NCBI GenBank assembly: GCA_964561145.1
Contig: CAZLNZ010000002.1
Location: forward strand, 62,001 to 126,000
Source: RUG14300 sp964561145
GTDB taxonomy: Bacteria; Bacillota; Clostridia; Christensenellales; CAG-1252
DNA length: 64,000 bases
Reading direction: 5' to 3'
How positions within the stretch are numbered: position 1 is the first letter of the stretch; every line of letters begins with the position of its first letter. A program made the translations under genes and the position numbers. Below the pieces are notes generated by a model, which saw nothing but the letters and a program-made list of their open reading frames with translations, ran no database searches and was not told where the DNA came from. This document shows positions 37,781 to 45,761 of this stretch, in pieces.

Positions 37781-38092
37781 AGTGATATTGTTTGCTTCGC
37801 AATCAGTGTTATTTTCAGTCAAGCTGAAAGTGTTATTTTGACCTTCGGTCAAAGTGATATTATATTTGCACAAGGCAAATATAGTTGCGGAGCAAAAATA
37901 TAACAGCGGAGCAATATCACTTTGCGTTAGCAAATATAACTTGCCGCAAGGCAAATATCACTGCGAAGCAATATAACTCAGCACTAGCTGAATATCACTG
38001 CGAAGCAATATAACTCGACGTAGTCGAATATCACTCAGCGTTAGCTGAATATAACTGCGTAAGCAATATAACTTGCCGTAAGGCAAATTACA
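37781..38092. repeat. Array of about 15 mini-hairpins with alternating 7-base spacers
   Basis: Read on the minus strand, short palindromes are joined by spacers that alternate GTTATAT and GTGATAT. The stems differ in sequence but each pairs with itself: TTGCC/GGCAA, TGC/GCA, TCAGC/GCTGA, TCGAC/GTCGA, each with a three- to five-base loop such as TTAC, TTC or TAAC. Near 37865 the polarity flips, and three more hairpins (TTGACC/GGTCAA, TTCAG/CTGAA, TTGC/GCAA) carry spacers in the inverse form ATATCAC/ATAACAC. The array fills the gap between the HD-Pnk stop and the next promoter. It is not a CRISPR: units are about 16-22 bases and spacers are constant. Confidence 0.88.
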
Positions 38093-39236
38093 CTATCAAC
38101 CACTCCACCTCTTGTGCTTCGTATGAATACGGGGGCTCAAATTTTGAGAGCATTCCCTCTATTACGTACTCGGGAACAGCATTTTCTCTATTTTTGTTAC
38201 GTTCCAATTCTGTCTCCCAAGAGGTTTCTAAAAATACTATTTTAACCCTAGCACCGTAGTCTTCAAAAAGGGATATGTGTTTAGCTCTAATCATCTCGGT
38301 AATACAGGTGGCATTCCAAATAAAAGGCTGTTTTTTGCGTAAAAAATCACGTGCTCGCTCCTTGCTCTCCACTATTACTCTTCCTTGATTATCTGTTGCG
38401 GAAATCTTAAATTCCTTTCTAATTTCATCAAGACACACCATTGGCAAGCCGCTCTTTTGTACATAATAATCCTTTCCGGTTCCGGGTAATCCGCAAAGAA
38501 GAATTACCTCACCCCAAGTGGGATCATAAAGATTTCCCGATAATTGGGTTTTTCCCAAAAAGTATCCTCTTTCCGTGTAGGAAGAAGAAAACTCCTTCGG
38601 TTTATCATAAATACCAAGATCTGTTGCAAGTAATTCTATATAGGAAATATTTTCAAAATGCAGTTCCTTATCGGCACTAACGCGACCAATGGTGTCTGCC
38701 CTTGCAAGAAGGCAAAGCGCTTTTATTGAAAAATACTTTGCGAGCTTACCGAAGGAGGCGATTTTGATATATCTCTTATAATCCTCTTCCGCCAAACTTC
38801 CTTTTGACGGAACGGAATGAAAGCGAATTAAGGTACAAACAGACTCCCTTATTTCTTGCTTTTCCTTTGTCCCCGACAAGCCCTCCTTCCACAATAGCTC
38901 TCTTGTCATAAGAGAGCCTATAAAAGAGTGATTATACGACCGAAGAACTCCGTCCTCCTCCTTTGTACAAACCACCTTTCCGATATCGTGAAAAAGCGCG
39001 GCAAGGAAAAGGACTTGCCTTTCCTTTCCCGCTAGCAAACGATATTCCTCCAAAGAAAGCAGTGCTTCGACAACCATTTTAGTATGATTAAAAACGTTAC
39101 CCTCTCCGTGCCACTCAGGATTTTGAGGGGTATCCTTCATTCTTTGAACGTAGGGGGCAAAAAAACTGTTTTCAACCACGTTCCAGTCAATACCATGTTT
39201 ATAATCGGGAATATAGTTTAGAAGCTCACTCTTCAT
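38088..39236 (-). CDS. HD-Pnk: HD phosphoesterase fused to polynucleotide kinase
   Basis: 382 residues. Residues 45-185 form an HD domain with H51, H83-D84, H103 and D181. Residues 245-382 are a P-loop kinase with GLPGTGK (249-255), D270 in LDEIR as likely general base, and WNATC in the lid region. This is the layout of the HD-Pnk family described from Runella, in which the HD part removes 2',3'-cyclic phosphate and the kinase phosphorylates 5'-OH ends of RNA or DNA. The P-loop reads GKDYY rather than GK[ST]. The start overlaps the RNA ligase stop by 11 bases without its own ribosome site, so the two are coupled. Its stop codon lies within the first spacer of the hairpin array. Confidence 0.88.
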   Translation of the reverse strand: MKSELLNYIPDYKHGIDWNVVENSFFAPYVQRMKDTPQNPEWHGEGNVFNHTKMVVEALLSLEEYRLLAGKERQVLFLAALFHDIGKVVCTKEEDGVLRSYNHSFIGSLMTRELLWKEGLSGTKEKQEIRESVCTLIRFHSVPSKGSLAEEDYKRYIKIASFGKLAKYFSIKALCLLARADTIGRVSADKELHFENISYIELLATDLGIYDKPKEFSSSYTERGYFLGKTQLSGNLYDPTWGEVILLCGLPGTGKDYYVQKSGLPMVCLDEIRKEFKISATDNQGRVIVESKERARDFLRKKQPFIWNATCITEMIRAKHISLFEDYGARVKIVFLETSWETELERNKNRENAVPEYVIEGMLSKFEPPYSYEAQEVEWLIV

Positions 39237-40008
39237 TTTGTGCCAATTGATTGGGTATTATCGGACGATTTTGCCAATGTACGTCCGACTCCGTTATACA
39301 CTGTGTAAAGCCTCTTCTTACGTATTTAACACGGAAAACAACCTCTCCGCCCTCTTCAACCTTGATATACAAGCCTTCCATGGTTGTTGAGGTATCAGTG
39401 CCAATTAGCTGTCTTTCGTAATCTAAGCCCTGTTTTTCGCAAACTTTCTTCAACACTTCGAGATGATTGTCAGTTATATATTTAGAATGTCCGAGAAGCT
39501 TCAGAACCGGTTCAATGGTTTTATATTCTCCCTCTCCCAACACGGGAACAGAGTGAATGATTCCTATCTTATCGGTAATAGCCCTTCTTGACGGTGTATC
39601 GAGATAAACTCCCTTTTCCCGATCGAAGATATCGAACTCCATAAAATAATCGGGGAGTGCGTCATAAAAGACCGCATGCTTTGCGTACATCCACTCACCG
39701 TACATTATATACCTATCACTTAAGGCATCGAAAAGAAGATCGGCATTATAATTAGCCCATTGCTTTAATAAATTATAGTGACGTTCTTTATAACCTCCGA
39801 CAAGGTAATGGCCTCTCGATTGAATGCAAAGATTTCCATCTCCGTCAAAGGATATACCGGAATTGGCACCATCTATTTTTTCCTCGATTACTATATGCTT
39901 CCCTGCTATTTCAGAGAAAGATATTTGACTTAAGTCCTCATCCCCTACCTGCAATCTTGATCCCTCTAAGTGAGGGGTGCGTGGGTATTTTCTTATTTTA
40001 TAATCCAT
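39226..40008 (-). CDS. RNA ligase (Rnl2-like nucleotidyltransferase)
   Basis: 260 residues, a minimal ligase. Motif I is K44-IDGAN, with K44 the lysine that takes AMP; motif IIIa is represented by YGEWMYAKH and YFMEFDIFD; motif IV by EGLYIK; motif V by FRVKYVR. This fits the pfam09414-type RNA ligases that join 3'-OH to 5'-phosphate ends. Ribosome site AGGAG before ATG is good. Coupled to HD-Pnk downstream, it makes a complete heal-and-seal set for broken RNA such as cleaved tRNA. No toxin that would cut RNA is recognisable next to it, so the source of the damage is unknown. Confidence 0.88.
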   Translation of the reverse strand: MDYKIRKYPRTPHLEGSRLQVGDEDLSQISFSEIAGKHIVIEEKIDGANSGISFDGDGNLCIQSRGHYLVGGYKERHYNLLKQWANYNADLLFDALSDRYIMYGEWMYAKHAVFYDALPDYFMEFDIFDREKGVYLDTPSRRAITDKIGIIHSVPVLGEGEYKTIEPVLKLLGHSKYITDNHLEVLKKVCEKQGLDYERQLIGTDTSTTMEGLYIKVEEGGEVVFRVKYVRRGFTQCITESDVHWQNRPIIPNQLAQNEE

Positions 40009-40031
40009 ATTATCTCCTAATAATTACGCTG

Positions 40032-41723
40032 TTAGTCGTAAAATGTTTCGTCAATCATTCTTCTTACAACTCCGCCTACAAGCTCCCAAGTACAACCTAC
40101 TTGGAAGTGATCTTGTCCGGGGAAGGTTATCAATTTACCGTTTGCTTTAAGTGCATTCTCGTCTTGGTTGACAATACCGCTGTAAAAGAGTACCTGCTTA
40201 TCACCGTTTTTACTAGTACGAACGGTAATGTCATAAGATCCGTTTTCGAGGGTTACGTAATCCGCTCCACAGAAGGAGGTTATTCCCGTTCCGTTAACGT
40301 AATAGGTATCAACAAGGGTTGTGGAAAACACCTTTTCTCCGTTTTCGAGGGTTACGTAAAGAGAATCATGGTATTCCTTTAAATCTTTGACAACATCTCT
40401 TACAACGTACCTGCCGTTTTCAATTATATATTCTCCGTTCGTATCCTTTTGCCAAGCCCAAGGACGGGATTCATAGAAGGCATATAGCTCCTCCTCTGTG
40501 GTTATGGCTTTGCCGTCTATGGTGTAAGCTACACCGTCACCGCCCTCTTGATACTGTTTCCCGGAAATCAAAGCATAGGAGGGTAGTAATTGAACAAAAG
40601 ACGGCATGTTGATGATAAAATCTTGAACTTGATCTATTACGACCTCGAGGTTATCCAACTTAATCAACTTTAGTAAGGAAGAAATCGAAGATAAATCCAA
40701 TTCCATATTTTGAATTACCGCCATTAGATAGCTTCCGATATCCTCAAGGGTATACAGTGCATCGAAGGAACCGAGGAAAGCTCCGCCCATAGATACATAA
40801 CGAGCTACTCTATCTCTGTTATATTGATTTTTTGCAAGATACCCCGCAACAATATTGCCACCAAGGCTGTGACTAAACATAACCACGTCCGTATAGTTGT
40901 TGTCATTGATAAAATCTTCCAATGCCTCAACGCTTGTACGATTATCCAAACGCCAGTCATAGTTAAAAACAATAAAGTCCTCCTCATACTCGGCATTCAA
41001 GTATTTCGAGTGGTCGATATATGCTCCGAGAACTCCGTACTGCGCCTTACCATCAAAGCCGTTTGCCGCCTTTATATTCGGATTATGCGGGACTCCGTTA
41101 TAGTCCAGACCAACATTCCAAATAAAATTAGATTCATCTTGAACGTTTTCCATAATCGGGTTAAGAAGCTCATTAAATGCCGTTGTCGATTTTACTTGTT
41201 CATCCCCGTTTTCATCAACATAAACAATTGATTTTCTGTCCGTAAACAATCGCATAACAACCTTCACACCCTCATTTAGCATCGTATCGGGATTCACGAA
41301 GCTGGAAAGATATACATCTTCATAAGGAAGAGGGTCCCACGCTGCGGTATTATCCTCCGCGTCGTACAAGCCACCGCTTAAAAGCGCAGTTACCCATATA
41401 ATAGCCCTCTTTTGAGGAAGAGCCTCTATCTCGTACCCGCTCTTTTCTCCCTTTTTAACCGTAACAACGTATTTTCCGTTAGCAGAGCCCGAAAGGGTTA
41501 TCCTTTGAACTTTACCGCTAGGATCGGTGATTTCGACCAGAGAAGCACCGTTATCGGTATAATAAGTATACCATTCGTTGTCAGCTCGTTCCAAAAGAGA
41601 TACCTTTTCTCCGTCATTAAAGGATATCTCCATTTTATCGGGTTGTTTTACACAACCCTGAAGGGAAGCAAACAGGGTTATGCCTATAAAAATGACAACA
41701 AGACAAAGATAAAGCTTTTTCAT
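40032..41723 (-). CDS. Alpha/beta-hydrolase lipoprotein, lipase-like
   Basis: 563 residues from the ATG of MKKLYLC (GGAG nine bases upstream; a TTG seven codons earlier is unlikely). Lipobox SLQGC. After about 90 residues of beta-rich sequence, the hydrolase domain shows the nucleophile elbow SHSLGG with S286, preceded by NYDWR as in lecithin:cholesterol-acyltransferase-like lipases, and a late GQDHF that can supply the histidine. It would cleave esters outside the cell while lipid-anchored. It has a strong promoter and is 23 bases upstream of the RNA ligase gene, so the ligase and HD-Pnk are probably transcribed from here, an odd partnership. Confidence 0.82.
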   Translation of the reverse strand: MKKLYLCLVVIFIGITLFASLQGCVKQPDKMEISFNDGEKVSLLERADNEWYTYYTDNGASLVEITDPSGKVQRITLSGSANGKYVVTVKKGEKSGYEIEALPQKRAIIWVTALLSGGLYDAEDNTAAWDPLPYEDVYLSSFVNPDTMLNEGVKVVMRLFTDRKSIVYVDENGDEQVKSTTAFNELLNPIMENVQDESNFIWNVGLDYNGVPHNPNIKAANGFDGKAQYGVLGAYIDHSKYLNAEYEEDFIVFNYDWRLDNRTSVEALEDFINDNNYTDVVMFSHSLGGNIVAGYLAKNQYNRDRVARYVSMGGAFLGSFDALYTLEDIGSYLMAVIQNMELDLSSISSLLKLIKLDNLEVVIDQVQDFIINMPSFVQLLPSYALISGKQYQEGGDGVAYTIDGKAITTEEELYAFYESRPWAWQKDTNGEYIIENGRYVVRDVVKDLKEYHDSLYVTLENGEKVFSTTLVDTYYVNGTGITSFCGADYVTLENGSYDITVRTSKNGDKQVLFYSGIVNQDENALKANGKLITFPGQDHFQVGCTWELVGGVVRRMIDETFYD

Positions 41724-41757
41724 AACAAACACTCCGAATAACAATACGACTGATTAT

Positions 41758-41786
41758 ATTATAATATTGACGGAACGCTTTTTCAA
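41758..41786 (-). promoter_or_regulatory. Promoter of the lipase/RNA-repair operon
   Basis: Minus strand TTGAAA (41781-41786), 17 bases, perfect TATAAT (41758-41763); start site near 41751. Confidence 0.78.
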
Positions 41787-41907
41787 GTCCTTTTGCCGAG
41801 GATTTATTATCATCCCTTATAAATTTCTTTTTTCCTGATATGCAAAAGCTATTGATAACCATATTTTTTTATGATAAATTAAAATCAACTTTAAAATATC
41901 ATAGTTA

Positions 41908-42239
41908 TTGATTAACGGTAATGCATCGTGCTATTATTTTGAAAATCTGGTGGTTACCGAACTTATAAAAGACCTTGAATATCACTCAATTAATTATGAT
42001 CTCACATATTTTAGAGATAGTAACAATAAAGAAATAGACCTATTCCTTGAATATGAAGGGGCAATTCACCCTCTTGAGATAAAACTCTCGGCCTCTCCGA
42101 ACAGAAGGGAAATAAAAAAAAATACTCTGTACTGGATAATAACAGCCTTCCTAGGGGGCAAGGCGGAATCATCTGTATGAGTCAGAATGTAATACCTATT
42201 GACAAAGATAATTGCTATATTCCGGTAAGCATAATATAA
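41908..42239 (+). pseudogene. C-terminal remnant of a second DUF4143 ATPase
   Basis: Plus-strand coding for YYFENLVVTELIKD, LTYFRDSNNKEIDLFLEY and HPLEIKLSASP is the nuclease-like end of a DUF4143 ATPase. Everything before it, including the ATPase core, is missing. At a run of nine A (42114-42122) the frame breaks; the proper ending (GGIICMSQNVIPI, then CYIPVSII and stop at 42239) continues in another frame. No ribosome site or promoter for this fragment is evident. It is the only gene trace on the plus strand in the interior of the window and shares its kind of damage with the remnant at 35408-35998. Confidence 0.82.
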
Positions 42240-42257
42240 CCTAATTTCTTTTTAGAT

Positions 42258-42306
42258 CAAAAGAAAAGCACACTACAATTCATTGATAAATGAACATAGT
42301 GTGCTT
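42258..42306 (-). terminator. Intrinsic terminator of the GH30 operon
   Basis: Minus strand 10-bp stem AAGCACACTA/TAGTGTGCTT (arms 42297-42306 and 42266-42275), the loop containing a further TTCAT/ATGAA pairing, followed by TTCTTTT. It lies about 75 bases past the last gene of the operon. Confidence 0.75.
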
Positions 42307-42383
42307 CTTATTATCGTGTTAATCGAACGGAATCAATATCTCGATGATACTTTTATTGTTCCATATCGATCTTTAATTTGCAA

Positions 42384-45167
42384 CTAAGCCACTGAGCTAG
42401 GGCAAATGGCAAGTTGACCTGCATTAGTGATTTCAAATTTTTTGCCGTCAACGGTAATGCTTTCTCCGTCTGCTATTAAACCGTTTCTAGCAAGATCTAT
42501 ACTTTGAGCGGGCTTCGAAGGATCGGACGGCTCTTGCTCTCCATATACATAGATATGGAACCAATGCCAAGGCGTACCTTCGGTTTCAAATTGTGATAAT
42601 TCCATTCTGAACTCGAGTTTTCCTTCTTCGGTGGATACATTTTCGGCATAATAATGTTTTCCGCCACCATCGGCATGAAGTTTAACGCAGGGTATTGTTA
42701 CATTGCTCACACCTTTAACCACAACATACGCCTTGTTATCAATTTCTTCGAGAGCTATAGAAGTAACCTCGTAGTTAGGAATAGAGGTGGGTTGTATTGT
42801 CAATTGGGTGGAGCTTCCGTTTACGACAGAATAACGAACACCTTCGTAGTCTACGATTTTACCTACGGATATTGAATCGGGTCTAGCAAGGTCTATATAT
42901 TTATCGCAAGCTTTCAGATCTGCAGGTTCTGCGGTCGCATAGCTATAGATATGGAAGTATCCCCAAGGAGTACCGTCTAAAACAATTTTTGTAAGCTCGA
43001 AACGGCACTCGAAAACACCCTTTTCAGAAGAAACGTCATCACCGAACCAGTGATCATCATTGTTTCCTTTTACATGAATTTTCACGCATGCAACGCTCTC
43101 GGGATATGTTCCCTTTACAACAACGGTAGGAACATCGGACAAATCGATTGAAACCTCACTAACAGTCACTGCAGGAACGGGTTTTGGCCAGACTACAAGT
43201 TGGTCGTTATCTTGTTTTACTATGTAATAAATTAAATCGCCGCAGATTAAAGTAAAGTCGTCACTAATATATTCCCCTTTTATTAAGTTAAATTCTTCAT
43301 ATTCAGAATCCTCGGTAGGGTCTGCAACGCTGTAAGATAATATTTTGAAGAACAACCAAGGAGTATCGGAGGCATCTACCGAAGATAAATCTAAACGCAA
43401 TTCAAACAAATCTTCATCGGTTGATACATTGTTACCATAGTAATGACGTTTGTTTCCTTCTGCATGAATCTTAAGACAGGCAGAAGCACTAGCACCGCTT
43501 CCCGAAACTACTACATAGGGCTTATCCTCGATAACTTTGATTTCAATGTTTGTAACCGTTACGGTAGGAAGAACCTCGGTGTCAATCGCAAAGCCATCGC
43601 CTACATTTTCCCATGCACCTACCGTGTATTTAACACCGCCATATGTTAAGCTTTGTCCGATTTCAAGAGTGCTTCCTCTATTTAAATCGCATTTGGCGTC
43701 ATAATTCTCTCTGTGTTCGGGTTCTGCATCGAGATAAGCGTAGATATGGAACCACCATCTTGTCGTTCCCGACAAATCCGTTGCAGGGATTCTGAACTCG
43801 AGATTGTTCTCTTTGCCTTGGTTTTCCCAATATTTCTCATTCTTGCCGGCGTTTGCATGAATCAAAACACATTTGGCAATGCTGTTGTTAACACCCTTTG
43901 CAACAATTACAGGAGCACCGTTACTGTCGAGCTCGATTGTCACATCCTCCATAACGATTTCGGAAGTGTTAAGCTTGGGAGCAACTTTAGGTTCGATAGC
44001 AAGCTGATCCTTATCTTGAACGGTGTACAAAATACCGTTGCACTCGATAGAATCACCAACCTCGATAAGAGATTCTCTCTTGAGGTCGATTTTCTGAACG
44101 TAGCTTGACTCGGATTCGGGATTTTTACTATCATAAATATAAATATGGAACCAGTGCCAGGGAGTACCCTCGGGATTGAAGTCAGACATATCTAGACGTA
44201 GTTCGAATTTTCCTTCCTCTGTTGAAATGTTATCACCATAGAAATGAACGGGATTGTTGTCAGCGTGAAGCTTAATACAAGGAATTGTCTTGGGGCAAGT
44301 TCCTTTTACTACAACATAGGGTTTATCCTCGATAACCTTTAACTCAATTGCGGTAACCGCTGTTTGAGCAATGGGTTCGGGTTGAATTACAAGCATATCG
44401 GGAGCATTATCTAATACTCTAATGGTATATGTATAGTCACCGGACTCATAAACATGTCCTGCATCTATTAAATCGCCTCTCGGAAGATTTATTTTCTCTA
44501 AGGCATCAGAATTGTCTGAAGGATTTGCATCGCTATAGGTGTACAGATGGAAGAAGCACCAAGGAGTATTTATAGTGGGAAGTGAATTGAGAGGAACTCT
44601 AAAAATATAGGAATCCGTGCTTACAGCTATGTTTTCGCTATAGTAATTGTCCCCATTTGCTTCATAATGAAGCTTAACGCAACCGACGCCATCGGGTATA
44701 GCACCCTTTACAACCAAAGTGAGAACCTGGTCTACAAGGTCGATTCCGACATAATCCTCTTCGGGAAGGGGCATACCGTAGTCGCAAACGTCACATTTTC
44801 CATCTTTATTACTATCTACGTGATGACCCATAGTACTAGCATCCTTTTCACCATCATCCGGACACTTATACCAGTGATCGGAAGAATCGTAATCAAGCTC
44901 CGTGTAGCTATGTGTATGAGCCTCTCCGATCTTGTAACCACAGGAATCGCAAAGTCCGTCATAATTCAGATCTACGTGGTTCTTTTTTGAACCCTCTTGA
45001 ATTTCATTATCCGCCTTGCAGTATTTCCAGTGTCCCGTTTCATCACTACCGGTTTCGGTATAGCTGTGTGTGTGATCAGGATTTTCCACTTCATCACATG
45101 CCGCAAAAGCAACTACAGCGATTAAAACGGCTAATACTACAACTAATAATTTTTGCAGTTTTTTCAT
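42384..45167 (-). CDS. Lipoprotein with six TPW-x-WFHIY repeats
   Basis: 927 residues. Lipobox AFAAC. Residues about 30-135 hold two short His/Cys modules (HTHSYTE, then CDSCGY or CDVCDY), the second with a DSNKDGK loop. From about 145 on there are six units of roughly 125 residues: each has a VVVKG strand, a K-I/L-H-A/V stretch, a GxNVST-E-like turn, then TPW-x-WFHIYxY and a DL-x-R-G end (variants NTPWCFFHLY, TTRWWFHIY, DTPWLFFKI, GTPWGYFHIY). The many surface-type aromatic residues suggest glycan binding, but I do not recognise the module. Last gene of the GH30/ABC operon; the same module occurs once in the lipoprotein encoded at 47086-48549. Confidence 0.83.
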   Translation of the reverse strand: MKKLQKLLVVVLAVLIAVVAFAACDEVENPDHTHSYTETGSDETGHWKYCKADNEIQEGSKKNHVDLNYDGLCDSCGYKIGEAHTHSYTELDYDSSDHWYKCPDDGEKDASTMGHHVDSNKDGKCDVCDYGMPLPEEDYVGIDLVDQVLTLVVKGAIPDGVGCVKLHYEANGDNYYSENIAVSTDSYIFRVPLNSLPTINTPWCFFHLYTYSDANPSDNSDALEKINLPRGDLIDAGHVYESGDYTYTIRVLDNAPDMLVIQPEPIAQTAVTAIELKVIEDKPYVVVKGTCPKTIPCIKLHADNNPVHFYGDNISTEEGKFELRLDMSDFNPEGTPWHWFHIYIYDSKNPESESSYVQKIDLKRESLIEVGDSIECNGILYTVQDKDQLAIEPKVAPKLNTSEIVMEDVTIELDSNGAPVIVAKGVNNSIAKCVLIHANAGKNEKYWENQGKENNLEFRIPATDLSGTTRWWFHIYAYLDAEPEHRENYDAKCDLNRGSTLEIGQSLTYGGVKYTVGAWENVGDGFAIDTEVLPTVTVTNIEIKVIEDKPYVVVSGSGASASACLKIHAEGNKRHYYGNNVSTDEDLFELRLDLSSVDASDTPWLFFKILSYSVADPTEDSEYEEFNLIKGEYISDDFTLICGDLIYYIVKQDNDQLVVWPKPVPAVTVSEVSIDLSDVPTVVVKGTYPESVACVKIHVKGNNDDHWFGDDVSSEKGVFECRFELTKIVLDGTPWGYFHIYSYATAEPADLKACDKYIDLARPDSISVGKIVDYEGVRYSVVNGSSTQLTIQPTSIPNYEVTSIALEEIDNKAYVVVKGVSNVTIPCVKLHADGGGKHYYAENVSTEEGKLEFRMELSQFETEGTPWHWFHIYVYGEQEPSDPSKPAQSIDLARNGLIADGESITVDGKKFEITNAGQLAICPSSVA

Positions 45168-45209
45168 ACCTTTTTCTCCTTATTATTATTTTTTTATATT
45201 ATCTCGGAA

Positions 45210-45761
45210 TTATCCTTCCGATAAAGGCTGTTGATTTTCCTTTTCTTGTAGAATTTCCTCGTTGTTTTCTTCATCGTCAACAAGGGTCCAATCGTCGTCT
45301 TCCTCTATAACCATATTTCTCTCTACGTCCTCCAAGGCATATAGTCCAAGCTTCCTTCTATAAACAAAGAGGAGAACTGCGGCTATTGCATAGACGATGC
45401 CCAGGCAAAGGGTAAAGTATTGAAGGGACAAATCTTTACTCTCTGCAGATATCTCCAAGGGATTATCCAAGTATCTCCCGATAAAGGTAGATCCCTCTTG
45501 AAAGCTTTGAGGAAAATCGATCATTTCCGCAATAACCTTCTCGCCATTTTCGTTAGTATAGCTTACGGTTATACTCTTTACTATGTAGGTCTCGTCACTC
45601 TCACCGCTTGGCTCGGATACTATGTTCTCTATCGTACAATCAACATAAGTATAGGCGTTTTCTTTCTCTATCGATAAAGCCAGATAAACCGCCCCGCCAA
45701 CAGTTTGCAGTACGGCAAAGATAACTATTATTATCCAAATAGCTAGGTAAGACCTTCTCAT
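45210..45761 (-). CDS. Membrane protein with two helices, DUF3592-like
   Basis: 183 residues: an N-terminal helix (IWIIIVIFAVLQTVGGAVYLAL), an extracellular beta-rich part of about 75 residues (SITVSYTNENGE, FIGRYLDNP), a second helix (GIVYAIAAVLLFVY) and an acidic cytoplasmic tail. This resembles DUF3592 proteins, whose role is unknown. The ATG overlaps the stop of the GH30 gene in an ATGA arrangement, so it belongs to the operon. I infer nothing more specific. Confidence 0.65.
   Translation of the reverse strand: MRRSYLAIWIIIVIFAVLQTVGGAVYLALSIEKENAYTYVDCTIENIVSEPSGESDETYIVKSITVSYTNENGEKVIAEMIDFPQSFQEGSTFIGRYLDNPLEISAESKDLSLQYFTLCLGIVYAIAAVLLFVYRRKLGLYALEDVERNMVIEEDDDWTLVDDEENNEEILQEKENQQPLSEG

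Noticed and set aside
37706..37954. 82-codon open frame on the minus strand
   Set aside because: It runs through the hairpin array and its composition follows the repeats; there is no ribosome site and it covers a promoter.
37781..38092. CRISPR array
   Set aside because: The repeated parts are the short joints and the variable parts are self-complementary stems of 9-16 bases, not unique 30-base spacers; no cas genes are present.
42380..42415. tRNA-like string CCACTGAGCTAGGG
   Set aside because: It is the coding end of the repeat lipoprotein (ICPSSVA and stop); no cloverleaf can be formed around it.
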